A stretch of DNA of 64,000 nt, from the NCBI GenBank assembly GCA_932521025.1, contig OW051470.1, positions 6,372,501 through 6,436,500 of the forward strand. The letters run 5' to 3'. The position numbers and the translations under genes were made by a program. Numbering within the stretch: the first letter of the stretch is position 1; every line of letters starts with the position of its first letter. The notes below the pieces were generated by a model. It searched no databases and was not told where the DNA came from. It worked only from the letters and a program-made list of their open reading frames with translations. The DNA is from Oscheius onirici (Eukaryota > Nematoda > Chromadorea > Rhabditida > Rhabditidae). Shown here piece by piece: positions 1 through 9,700 of the stretch.

Positions 1-1247
1 CCATAAAAACTAGCTGTAAACGAGCAAGAGTCCGAGAGTATCGCATCTGTAAACGTTTTGAAATAATATGACAAAAAAGCTGACATTTTCTTCATTTTGA
101 GTGACGATGTCACTGAGATAAAACAGAAACTTTCTGCCTTCTGAGGGCAACACATACGGTTGGAACGGACAGATATTTCCAGAATCGTCGAGAAGCAAAT
201 ATGGCAAAGGATGGAGCAGAAGAGTCATTCTAGAAATGGTAGATTTACAGAGACGAGACAAAAAGATTTACGTTTTGTTTGTGCCGAGATTTTCCGTGTT
301 CATAGTTGTCGCTTCTGGAAGTATAGTCTTCGTCTCTTCTTGACACTCGGTCAGATAAAGATCGGCTTCAAAAAGCTCCAGAAGGAAATCGAGTACATTT
401 TCGTTGATCAAAGCGTCTTCTCCACTCTCATCAATGGCTTGTTTGAGAAGGGTCCTCAGTTCTTCGAGCATATGAGGCACAATCAGTTTGTTTCGCGCCT
501 TTCTACCGTCGTTACAATCGAATTGGCAAGGCATCAGGACCTGAAGTGTGGTTTGAAGAAAGAAAGATTGTAAAAATACTTTGAGCCAGTACAGTCTGCT
601 ATGGAAATCGCGAGGAGGAAATTTTCTGAGCATCTTCTTGAGCAAAAGGAAGGCTTGTGAAGGACAATTGATACCCGATGCAGACTCTTTCTAAATCTGA
701 CTTGGTAGAACAAAACGGGAAAGAACTCGCCATGAACACTTCATGAAAGACGAAAGACAAGGCTAATGGGTCAGGGAGAAAAAAAAGGAAAGTCGAAGTG
801 TCGAGATGAGACAAATAGTCGATGACCGGACGACAAACCATTATAGTCACCTAGAATCATATTTGTCTGAAGGTTATAAAGAATGAAGCTTACGTCTTCG
901 CCTTCGTTTCTATTGAAATCGCTAATGTACCGATTGAAGACAAGGATCGATTGTGCTTGCTGATAGAACCTTTCCTACAAAATGAATGCGCTCAAACAAG
1001 CAAGAGAACTTACTCCTCCATTCTTTTTGACGAATTTGAACATCTTCTCGAACTTGTTTTCCAGATTCATATAATTTAGCCACGTATCAAAAATAGTCGG
1101 TTCAGCATTGAAAAAACTTTCTAAAGTAGTTTTAAAGCGGTATGAAAAACATGTTCTACCGAAGCTCTTGACAGCAAACATGCCATTCTGCACAATTGGC
1201 TTGCTTGTGATACTCATATTGCCCAATAGGGCGCTCGTTTGAGTCAT
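1..1247 (-). CDS. Unrecognised helical-rich protein, partial at left edge
   Basis: The gene reads leftward from an ATG at 1247, placed directly after a TTTAG-type acceptor, and continues past base 1. I could join at least six exons in frame. The joined protein is rich in predicted amphipathic helices, with stretches such as FDTWLNYMNLENKFEKM, FLLLKKMLRKFP and LRTLLKQAIDESGED, and has no signal peptide or zinc-binding cysteines. This suggests a HEAT/ARM-like scaffold, but I do not recognise the family and assign no function. It starts 168 nt after the PDCD2 stop on the same strand, so it is probably the last cistron of the run that begins at 4010. The exon edges near 690 and 850 were chosen only because they keep the frame open, so they are less certain than the rest. 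Confidence 0.6.
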
Positions 1248-1414
1248 CTAAACGTGTTGGAATAGATAATTTCGCAAATCGTGGGGTAAATGACTGTTGA
1301 GCGAGCACAAGAAACAAGAAAATTTACAGAAGAATTTCAGCAACAATTTATAAAATAGGCAAAAAGACGGCAAAGAATAGGGGCACAACAAACAGCAACA
1401 AAGAAATATCCAAC

Positions 1415-2844
1415 TCAGACGAAATCCTGTTTGACGACAAACTCTTGAGCGTAACCCTGATTGGGAATCTCACAACTACGCATACAGGCGTAAATGTAGA
1501 CGCCGGCAAAGTCGATGGACTGGCCGACACGATCGACTTCCATAAGAGAGAGCAGATGGGGAGTCAGCTGGAACTCGAAACGACGAGCTGAGCCACATAC
1601 ATCGCAGCTGGGAACAGCGTCTGGTTCAGGAAGAGCAGTAGCACGATCGGAAGCTGGCAGAGGCTCACCTACATTTTAATTGTCGAAAAAAGATGGGCTC
1701 TCCTTACCGTAACGCTGATAGCGGACAATCTGATCAGGGTTGAGATTGATAAAACGGTTGAATTTCTCAAACAACTCGTCCTTTTTCTGCTCGGTGACTG
1801 CAGCTTCGACATCCTCCGTCGTGATATCCTCGTTTTTCTGCAATTTCCCAAATAATGAACTGTATATAACTGAAACTAACGCCTTTCTGAGAGTCCACAA
1901 ACTTCTCAAAGTCTTTCATCCGCTCAGCTCGATCAGCTTCCGACTCATCATCCGAATCAACACCATCTGCATCTTCATCGTCCGAAATGCCCTCTAGTAG
2001 ATTGGCCGGAATGTACTCCTGTAAACCAGAGTTGGCAAGAAAGAAAGTTGTTTTACGTTGTCAAGACAGATGCCGTGTTCCTTAAAAAGGAAAAGATTAC
2101 TCGGATTCTTTGCTTCGTCTTCAACAACTTTGGGCTTTCCGCAAGCAACTTTGTGGCTGGTGGTCCAGTCAAGAGCCTGATGATCGCGACAACAGTACCT
2201 GGGATTGAGAAGTGAACAAAAGCTAGCGAAAATATTACCAAGCATCGCCACATTTTGCACATTTCTTGCTAGCGAAACAGCCACAAAGCTCACAAAGATG
2301 TGGAGCGTCCTTAGGAAGGTGAGGATCGGGAACATCGCCGTCGAGATCGGGATCCATCGGACCGTCGAATGAATAGTATTCGTTGGCACGAGGAAGAATG
2401 CAGCGAAAAGCAGCAAAGTTGGAAGCGTCATTGGCCTAAAATTTCATATTAGAATGGAAAGAATTGGTTGAACCTTTGAGCATTCGGGGTTTCTACAGAT
2501 GAAGATGTAGATGGTTCTATGGAAAGAGTGAGGCGGATCGTCGTTGGAAGTCGCATAGAGTTGGATGAGAAAGCACATAGCTTTAGTGCATACCTAAAAA
2601 TGTGAAAATCTTAAGAACAAGCTGTTAGTTTTTACCTTGCATTCGAGCTGTTGCGAAGTGGGAATGTGTTTGGGATTGAGCCAGGATGGCTTGCCGCCAA
2701 TTTTGCCGAGGGGAAGATATTGACTACGGAGAGAATACAAATAATCGTTTTCAATTTTAACAGGAAAGCCGAGACTTATGGGGTCAGCTAAAAATGAGAA
2801 ATATTCAAGATCTTGTTAGACAAACCGTGAGCGTCACGCTGCAT
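1415..2844 (-). CDS. PDCD2: PDCD2, programmed cell death protein 2 (MYND zinc finger)
   Basis: PDCD2 proteins act as dedicated chaperones for the 40S ribosomal protein uS5 (RPS2). The N-terminus carries the family signature (LGFPVKIEN, then [11 protein letters not shown]), followed by cysteine pairs CKVC and CRNPEC. The MYND finger reads [24 protein letters not shown], followed by HKVACG. The acidic central part and a C-terminal segment with [23 protein letters not shown] and a final QEFVVKQDF also match the family. The start at 2844 gives MQRDAH and then a short intron ending TTTTAG. Only two bases separate this ATG from the stop codon of the upstream VMA21 gene, and I see no trans-splice acceptor between them. 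The product is clear; the 5' end is the only doubtful point. Confidence 0.93.
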
Positions 2845-2846
2845 GA

Positions 2847-3168
2847 TTAATCTTGTTTGTTGATCTGCTTCTTTTCTTCTTCCTTATTGGCAGAGAAAAT
2901 CCAGAGAACCAAAACCACGTGGACCAAAACTACTGCGATAACAGCAGAATAAGTGAGAGAGTCGTTGCTAGTGAATCCGATGATATCTGCAAAAGAAATT
3001 GATGCATACAAGTTCGAGATAGAGAAGACGTGCTAACATACCTTGAAGGATCTGTTTCACAATAAACATAGAGCCCAAGGGCACAAAGAGAATGACAATG
3101 CTGTACGTAAGCAGATTCTTCACTGCGCCCTTCTGGTTCTGGTCGAATTTGGGGATCAACTCCTCCAT
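2847..3168 (-). CDS. VMA21: VMA21-like V-ATPase assembly integral membrane protein
   Basis: VMA21 is a small ER protein that chaperones assembly of the V-ATPase Vo sector. This two-exon gene encodes about 88 residues, the usual size. There are two membrane spans: YSIVILFVPLGSMFIV near residues 22-37 and YSAVIAVVLVHVVLVLWIF near 52-70. A lysine-rich cytosolic tail follows and ends NKQD, resembling the C-terminal retrieval motif of other VMA21 proteins. A TTTTGTAG acceptor lies three bases before the ATG at 3168, consistent with trans-splicing. It lies between a second VMA21-like gene upstream and PDCD2, whose ATG is two bases downstream. The fit to the family is good at both spans and at the tail. 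Confidence 0.9.
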
Positions 3169-3356
3169 GTACTACAAAACAAGGGCACTCAGAATGACAT
3201 TTTAGGAAAAAGATATATGAGAACGTGAGTAAAACGTTGGATGGTTAAACAGCTTTTAAAATGTAGTTTTTTATAGAAAACAGATCACAAACTAGAGAAA
3301 AACTATATGAGGAATTTTGCACAACCAGTAAGACGTGATAGTATGAAGCAAGAAGA

Positions 3357-4010
3357 CTACGAGTCCTTCTTTTTTCGCCTTTCAGCTTCGACTTCTTCCT
3401 TGTAGGCGGTGTAAACGAACCCAGCAACTATGATGACAACGGCAGCCACTCCAAAAAATGCCGAATAAAGCATTGCTTGATCTGGGGGAAGATGATAGTG
3501 ATCTAAAGCCAAAAAGTAATTAAAACAGCAGATAACATACCGAGAAAAACGTAATGATACATGCTGAACATTAAAAGAAGGGGTAAGGTAAACATGGCCG
3601 CAGAAAATAAAACAAGGAGACGAATAGCCGTTACCTTGTCCTCATACTGATAGAATTTTTCCTGAATAACCTAAACAAAAATAAATCAGTTTGCTACCAA
3701 CCTGGTGAGGTTTCATAGAAGCATTCAAAGGATCAAATGCCGTCTCGTGTCCTTTCTCTTCTTCGTCATCTTGAGTTATCTCCTTCTTTCCTTCGGAGGA
3801 GGCCTCGTCTAAATCTTCTACAGGTACTTCTTCGGGATTCAATTCGTCTGCCCTTTCATTGCTTTCGGCAGAAACAGATTCAAGCTGAGCAAGAAAATAT
3901 CACGAGGGAATAAATAAGCAAACCTTCTCGAAGCTGCTGCCTGTCGACGAAGAGGCAGACGATTTTCGTGAACGGCTTTCCGCGAACAATTCTTGATCAG
4001 CATCGGACAT
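3357..4010 (-). CDS. Second VMA21-like two-span membrane protein with acidic N-terminus
   Basis: The protein starts MSDADQELFAESRSRKSS at 4010 and has about 90 residues of Ser- and acid-rich, low-complexity sequence. It then has two membrane spans, LLVLFSAAMFTLPLLLMF and LYSAFFGVAAVVIIVAGFVY, joined by a short loop, and a basic tail ending RRKKKDS. The spacing and character of the two spans match the VMA21 domain and the neighbouring VMA21 gene (2847-3168), so I read the two as tandem paralogues. The tail lacks the NKQD-like ending, so retrieval to the ER may differ. It is the first gene of the minus-strand run, 188 nt upstream of VMA21. A second V-ATPase assembly factor is possible but not shown by the sequence. 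An unrelated two-span protein is the alternative. Confidence 0.72.
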
Positions 4011-4082
4011 TCTGTAAAAATTGATTTAGAAAAACAAAATCCGAAGTGTTTTACACGACGTAGTCACAAATTATAACGCCTT

Positions 4083-4274
4083 TTGGCTTTCAAAAAAATG
4101 CCAAAAACAGGTGAACAATATGGAGCAATAGCTCTGAAACATACAACTGACTACACGAGATATGGGCTTCAAAACGGTATATATCGCCAAAAGTCTTCAA
4201 TTTTCGACCCTCGAACACTGTACAAAGGGCAACAGAGCATGTTTACACCTCTCCCTTTAGGAAAGATCAGCTGA
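4083..4274 (+). CDS. Small hypothetical protein, single exon
   Basis: A 63-codon open frame (ATG 4083) lies in the 790-nt gap between the divergent VMA21-like and TDP2 genes. The product is basic and Tyr/Gln-rich (KTGEQYGAIALKHTTDYTRY) with no membrane span or signal. It ends about 190 nt before a small fold-back element. I do not recognise it. Chance occurrence in 5' sequence is quite possible, so confidence is low. Confidence 0.28.
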   Translation: MAFKKMPKTGEQYGAIALKHTTDYTRYGLQNGIYRQKSSIFDPRTLYKGQQSMFTPLPLGKIS

Positions 4275-4461
4275 TAGTGAATTTTGAAAGAAGAATAAAA
4301 GAAAATCACTCGTTTCGATTAGGTTATAAATAGAAGGGTACGTTTACATAGGCCCAGGAATAGGAAACTTTTCTGGTCCGCTAGGCCAGACCAGGTTTAT
4401 AAGGCTGACCTGGTCCAGCCTGACCTATGTTTGTCATGGTTATGTTGTAAACAGACTTGTT

Positions 4462-4557
4462 CAAGCATGTGCGCTCGGACCGGCCTCAGCCGGTCCTGTC
4501 CGGTCCAATTTGAAAAACGGTCAGGACCGGTCCGGTCCTGTCCAGCGCACATGCTTG
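4462..4557. mobile_element. Short fold-back hAT-type MITE (96 bp)
   Basis: The ends are inverted copies of CAAGCATGTGCGCT / AGCGCACATGCTTG. The middle is made of GGACCGG and CCGGTCC units, so nearly the whole element can fold on itself. The flanks are GACTTGTT (4454-4461) and GTCTTGTT (4558-4565), a 7/8 match to an 8-bp target duplication, the hAT superfamily hallmark. A second copy lies at 52961-53046. Confidence 0.8.
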
Positions 4558-4796
4558 GTCTTGTTGAAATTCCTGATAAAAAATTCAGTAGCTGATCCCG
4601 CGCTTACTTACCGTACTTTTCACACCTATATAACTGTACATGATATAAAGCAAATCCTCCCTTTCACAAATTGTTACGCTTGACACCGTAGCCGTAATTG
4701 TCGTGTATATGCCTTCAACCATGTTTCGTCAATTTTATCATATTTTTCTCACTTTTTCGTAAAATACACTATTTATAAAAAAAAATCAGATTAATC

Positions 4797-6079
4797 ATGA
4801 GCTCCGACGGTGGCAATTCTGATGCCGAATCGAAAGAAATTAAAGGTGTGTTCTCTTAGTTTCGTTCCTCTAATCATCTACATCAGACGGAGCCAGTATT
4901 ATGGAGCAGTTTATGGATATCACCGGCTGTAACAAGACGCTAGCCAAGTCCATTATAAAAAGCCATCCGAGCCTCGAGGTGATTAATTATGCCCTTAGCC
5001 TAAAAATATATTCTAGACCGCCTTGGACTACTTCTACGGGACTCCGCAGGATGCTCCTACAGACGAAACGCCAGTCAGTCAGCCTCTCTACGAAGAATTG
5101 GAGACAGGTCCAACAATGGATCTGAGTGGACTGGAGATTTCAGTGGTGTCCTGGAATATCGATGGACTGGATCAGGATAATTTGAAAACTAGAATAAAGG
5201 CTGTCTCTCAAATTCTTGATCGGTGAGTTTTGCTGGTTTATTAACGAGTCCCCAGTCGATTGACAAAAAACTAGACCTGATAACATCTCTGTTTCAGTAT
5301 CAATCCCGACTTTATTTTCTTGCAAGAAGTCGTCAAAAACTTGCCATACGAAGACATGCAGAAACTCGAAGCTAAATACAATGTCTACTTTTCCAATCCA
5401 GGTTAATTTATATTCAGATTTTGTTGAAAAACTATTTTAGAAGCACACTATTTTACCGGAATTATGGTCAACAAAGCTTTCGAAGTAGAGAAGCACACGG
5501 TCCTTCCTTTCGAAAACAGCCTAATGGATAGAACCCTCCAAATCATTGAGGGAATGCTCGGCCCGGTAAAAATCTTCCTGCTAAATACCCATCTGGAAAG
5601 TACGGCAGATTACTCACAGCAACGGTATTTTTCTAAATTCTTTTTAGTAATATGATTTTCAGTCGTGCACAGTTCCGTATCTGTATGAACAAGATACGTG
5701 ACATGATCCAAAACAATCCCGGATGTCTAATCTATTTCGGAGGCGATTTGAACATCCGCGATAAGGAAGTTGACGAGGAATTTAAATTTATTCCACGTGG
5801 AGTTTTTGACGCTTGGCACGCAGCTGGATCGGACACCAATCACAAGTTTACTTTCGATATGACGAGAAACGACAATAAGAACGTCGGAAATGGCCGTGCT
5901 CGCTGCAGGTACTGAGTTGCTAGCTTTTGAGGGTTTAATTTGGCTTCAGATTCGATCGAATATACTATTTTGGAGTGCTCAACGTCTCCTCGTTCGCCCT
6001 AGAAGGAACCCAGCGAATCCGATCCTCCCTCTGCTTCCCTAGCGATCATTTTGCTATTAGCTGTGTATTCAAACCCTAA
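4797..6079 (+). CDS. TDP2: TDP2-like tyrosyl-DNA phosphodiesterase 2
   Basis: TDP2 removes topoisomerase II peptides from 5' DNA ends by hydrolysing the 5'-phosphotyrosyl bond, allowing break repair. The first exons give an N-terminal UBA-like three-helix domain (QFMDITGCNKTLAKSIIKSHPSL). The exonuclease-endonuclease-phosphatase fold follows with all four signature motifs: VSWNIDGLD, FLQEVV (metal-binding Glu), GGDLNIRDKEV (catalytic Asp) and a final SDHFAISCVF (catalytic His). NTHLES is also present. The gene has about eight exons. A TCAG acceptor lies 7 nt before the ATG at 4797. Protein length is near the family norm for invertebrates. C. elegans has a single such gene (tdpt-1, from memory). 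Confidence 0.93.
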
Positions 6080-6284
6080 ATCATCCGTTCAGATTGTAAA
6101 TTTTTAGTATTCGATCTCCTACATGTTTCATAACTCCTCAACCGGTAGTTTACCCCAGTTTCCTAAATAAATTTTATGTCTAACGGTTGAATGGGAAATG
6201 ATATAAATAAGTTGGATATTGATGTGCCCTGGTCGTGGCATCGTTTAAAAACTCTATCGTAGTTAATGAAATAAGGCGAGAAGT

Positions 6285-6931
6285 TCATTGTGTGGCAACA
6301 ATACTGTATAAACAACCAACGAGATCTTGGTCTACAAAAGGTTCGTATTCGAAGGTCAGCGAGACTGCAGTAAAAACTTCTGGATGTTCGAAAGAGGCCA
6401 GGTCGAAAAGCCCTTTTCTTCTGATATCGACCTCTTCACTGTACATCTCGACAACAGCTGGCAGTGTTTTCTCCAAGACGTCCAAAATGTGAGCAATTGT
6501 GGGACCGGGCTGTAGACAGAGCTGTCTCCACGAAGGGACACGGCTTAAGGCGATACGAAATTTTCCAACAATCTTGTCCAGATTTTCGACAGCTTCGCCA
6601 ACTTTTTCCGCATTGACAACGACAGCTTGACGAAACGTTTCTTTTTCCTTGTCGGTCAGATTCGATTTGGCAACTCCATCGGCTCCTTTTTCGTCTTCAA
6701 ATTTGTTCGATTGTCGAGCGTAGTACAGCTGAAGACGGGCATTCAACAATTCGCTGAGTGCTTCTCGTGCTCTTCTGTTCGCCACGATCCAGTTTTGTGT
6801 CAGATTCCAAACTTCTATGGAAAATCGCTGCAATCTCTTGATACTTTCGGCCTGAATTTTACTTTTACCTAAATTGAACGAATCAAACAAACCTCGTCTT
6901 GGCTATCTTTTTGACGTATAACTCCAGCCAT
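6285..6931 (-). CDS. CINP: CINP-like CDK2-interacting protein
   Basis: Two exons encode about 207 residues with no membrane span. The first exon is MAGVIRQKDSQDE. The second is a long helical stretch beginning AESIKRLQRFSIEVWNLTQNW. I assign it to CINP from the overall pattern: a conserved N-terminal helix with a Trp, a coiled-coil middle, and a C-terminal block HILDVLEKTLPAVVEMYSEE followed by RKGLFDLASFEHPEVF and then EPFVDQ, which lines up with the human CINP C-terminus. Human CINP binds CDK2-cyclin E/CDC7 and ATRIP and helps replication-checkpoint signalling. It is the last gene of a same-strand run after RHEB and arfaptin, 297 nt beyond the arfaptin stop, with a TTTGCAG acceptor before the ATG. 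The family call rests on by-eye similarity. Confidence 0.7.
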
Positions 6932-7228
6932 TTTGAATAGAACTCTGCAAACAAGGAAGTGGTTGATAAAACTGATGAACTGTTGGAAAAAGAATTCCAA
7001 TGACAATGTATGCTGAGCAAAACGAAGGTTTTGAAACGAATAGTTGGTGCACCGAAAACTTTATTTGCTTAAAGGCCCGTGTTATTTGCACACAATCACA
7101 AACCGAGAAGACGATCACAATAAATTATGAGAAAGTTAAAAAGAATGACAACGCTCCAGATCCTAAATGTGACAATGATTAGCTGAAAGACATCCCTGTT
7201 AATGTACATCAATTTCATAAGGAAACAT

Positions 7229-8501
7229 TTAGTGCATGAGGAAAGAGCTTTGTGGAGACTGAAGAGCTTCAATCTCGCGAACCGAACTGGCCAAAAGTTG
7301 AGCATTTCCGCTGAAATAGGCACAGAGAGCAGTTTGAAGCTTCTCCAGTTGACGAGACATCACACCGACACGATTTTCCTCGAGAAGACGCAATTTAACC
7401 TGAATAAGTTATCTTGAGGGGTAAACAAAACAAAGCTTACTCTAACGTCGGTTTTGAGCTGTTCGTACTTCTCTTTGTGTGCTTCAGCCCTTGTTTGAGC
7501 ATCTTGAATAGAAGTCGGAGAGACAGTCGATTGGGAAGTGAGATTAGACAGTTCGTGGCGATAAACGTCGAATTCGATACGAGCTCCTTCAGTCGAGTAA
7601 ATAGTCTCCAATGTATCTTGAATAGTCTTGGCGTGTAGAGTTTCCATCGAAGAGATAAAGTAGCGAAGGCAGTTGTCCAGAGAGGTGGCATGTTCGCCAA
7701 CCTTTTTCATCGATTCCGAGGTGGTTCCACAGACAGTCTGAAACAATTAATATAAAGAAGTGTATGAACTAACTCTGATACTGTCTTCCTTTAGCGACAG
7801 CTGATAGAGACTTTCTCCCAGCAGTTTTTCAGCAGTTGAGAGTTGAGTTAGAGCCTGACTGAATTGTCTCGATGCGGCAAAGACCGCGCCATATCGTCGA
7901 TGAAGATCCTTCAAATTGTCGCACAGCTGCTCAAATTCCGGATCTACGGTTTTGTCGATCTGAAATGAAACCTTTCAAAGAAACAAATAAGTATCACCTT
8001 TCCCATGTGCTCAAGAAGTTGCTGCTTCGAGTTTTTAAACGTTCCGATCGTCCACTTTTTGAACTGATCTACCTTGGCAGTAACTTGAGCCATATCGACA
8101 CTGAAACAATTGGATATTTTGAAAGCGGGTAAAAATTACTTGGTGACTGCGTCGGGCAACTTGATACCTCCAGGATTTTTGCTAGTGGCTTCAGATGAAG
8201 GAGAATCTAAAAAATGCCGAAATGCTTTACAAGAAGAAAAGGGGAAACGGTGCCATTTCGTTCGCATTACCGGAGGATTCTTTGGCAGGCCAGCACATAG
8301 GAAGCAAAGACGGCTATCTAACCGCCGTGTGAACAAGAAAGTCAAGTGGACTGCCAAGCGCAAAATAAACATTCGAAAGTGGCAAAATACGCAAAAAGAG
8401 GCCTCAAAAAAAGAGAATACAAAACTACCTAGCATCTCTACATTCGTGCTGTTGGCGGTCCTAGATGGCTCGAAAATATTTCCACCAATTTCGGGCATCA
8501 T
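7229..8501 (-). CDS. ARFIP: Arfaptin-like BAR/AH-domain protein
   Basis: Arfaptins are curved BAR-type dimers that bind Arf/Arl1 GTPases and PI4P at the trans-Golgi. The joined protein has a short Ser/Asn-rich N-terminus ([14 protein letters not shown]), then [17 protein letters not shown] and a long coiled coil. This includes the family-typical [44 protein letters not shown] and [18 protein letters not shown], closely following the vertebrate arfaptin AH domain. It ends SPQSSFLMH at 7229. The intron after exon 1 is about 200 nt and contains an antisense open frame that is not a gene. RHEB lies 318 nt upstream on the same strand and CINP 297 nt downstream. The ATG at 8501 is the first of two adjacent ATGs; either could be used. 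Confidence 0.9.
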
Positions 8502-8819
8502 CCAAACTTAGAACAACTAAAAATTGGAACAACAGTTGTGTAAATATATAGCAAGGTAGAAAGCCTCGAGTAATTGTTGCACAAAGTTCGAAAAAATTTA
8601 TATACATGAAGCATATACGATCTCATAGAATATATGGGGGAAAACGCCTGAAAAATTGAAATGTGGGGAAGAGATTAGGATTTGGGAGAATAAAGAGGTA
8701 AAGGCACCATATGTACATGCTCGTGAATGGAGAATAAAGCCTATACCTAACTTTTTGTCATTTTTGAACACTCGGGAAGTTCGTCTTGGTGCGAGACATT
8801 GGACAATCTGGCGTAGGAT

Positions 8820-9700
8820 TTACATCAAGGAACAGGTAGATTTTTCTGCTTGCGAGCTTTTCGGATTTTTCGGGTTTCTGGACTCGCGGAACTCTTCGAT
8901 GCGGTTGAGGGTCAGGTTGAAGATATCACCGACTTTCTGCAAAAATTTGAATAAAAAGGGTAGAAACTGTACAAATTTTAGTTTTAAAACACGGCTAAGT
9001 CGTGTGTAAACTTGATTAAAAATGTATTTTGTATATTGCAAATATACAAGGGAAACTTACGCTATCATTGTCCTTGGCAGAAATTTCGAGAAACTCGGCT
9101 CCCCATGCAGCGGCCTGTTTTTTGGCCGTCTCACTGGAGACTCGGCGATGGGAAGCCAGGTCTAATTTATTGCCAATCAGAACCAACGGAACTCTAAACA
9201 AATACTGATAAAAGAGCGAGGGAAATAGCTCACTTCGTGTCGCCTACACTATCAAGAATTTTGTCATGGATGGTGGTAAGCATTTGGAATCTGAAAACTT
9301 GGTTACAAGAGAATAAAATGAATGATACGAGTATTCGTCGTCAATGGCGTAGACGAGAACGTATCCATCGATTCCTACGGCACAGCTATGCGGGAATACG
9401 GCATATTCTTGTTGTCCGGCCGTATCTGAAGAACGAGGTGGATATAAATACTTTTACTTGATTCTAACCTGTAATAAACAATTTGTAGTCCTTGTTCTTG
9501 TAGCGGAAGTTTTTCGTGTGCATATCTTCGATAGTCGTGTTGTACGATTCCGGGAAGTGGCCTTGAACGAAGCGGAGAGTGATGGACGATTTTCCTATCA
9601 AAAAATTACAAAGAACAAACGACAACTAACCAACACATGGATATCCCATGATTGCAATTTTTCGAGAGATGGCGTTCGGTCTATTACTGCTACTAGCCAT
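8820..9700 (-). CDS. RHEB: RHEB small GTPase
   Basis: RHEB, when GTP-bound on lysosomal membranes, activates TORC1. The protein of about 197 residues begins MASSSNRPNAISRKIAIMGY. It has the P-loop GYPCVGKSS, switch I around SYNTTIED, the DTAGQQEY box, NKLD and SAK guanine-binding motifs, and a C-terminal CSLM CaaX box for prenylation. DTAGQ is followed by an insert-free core and FPHSCAVGIDGYVLVY, which is RHEB-like rather than Ras- or Rap-like. One change stands out: the usual RHEB P-loop Arg (position 15, equivalent to Ras Gly12) is Pro here. A TTTTTTCAG acceptor lies 7 nt before the ATG. It is the first of three same-strand genes with about 300-nt spacers. Confidence 0.93.

Noticed and set aside
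7000-7182. Small plus-strand frame between CINP and arfaptin
   Set aside because: It lies in the intercistronic 3' UTR, with no acceptor and low-complexity coding.
8110-8511. 133-codon plus-strand frame over the arfaptin 5' end
   Set aside because: It is antisense to an arfaptin intron and two exons, has a biased basic composition, and matches no family.
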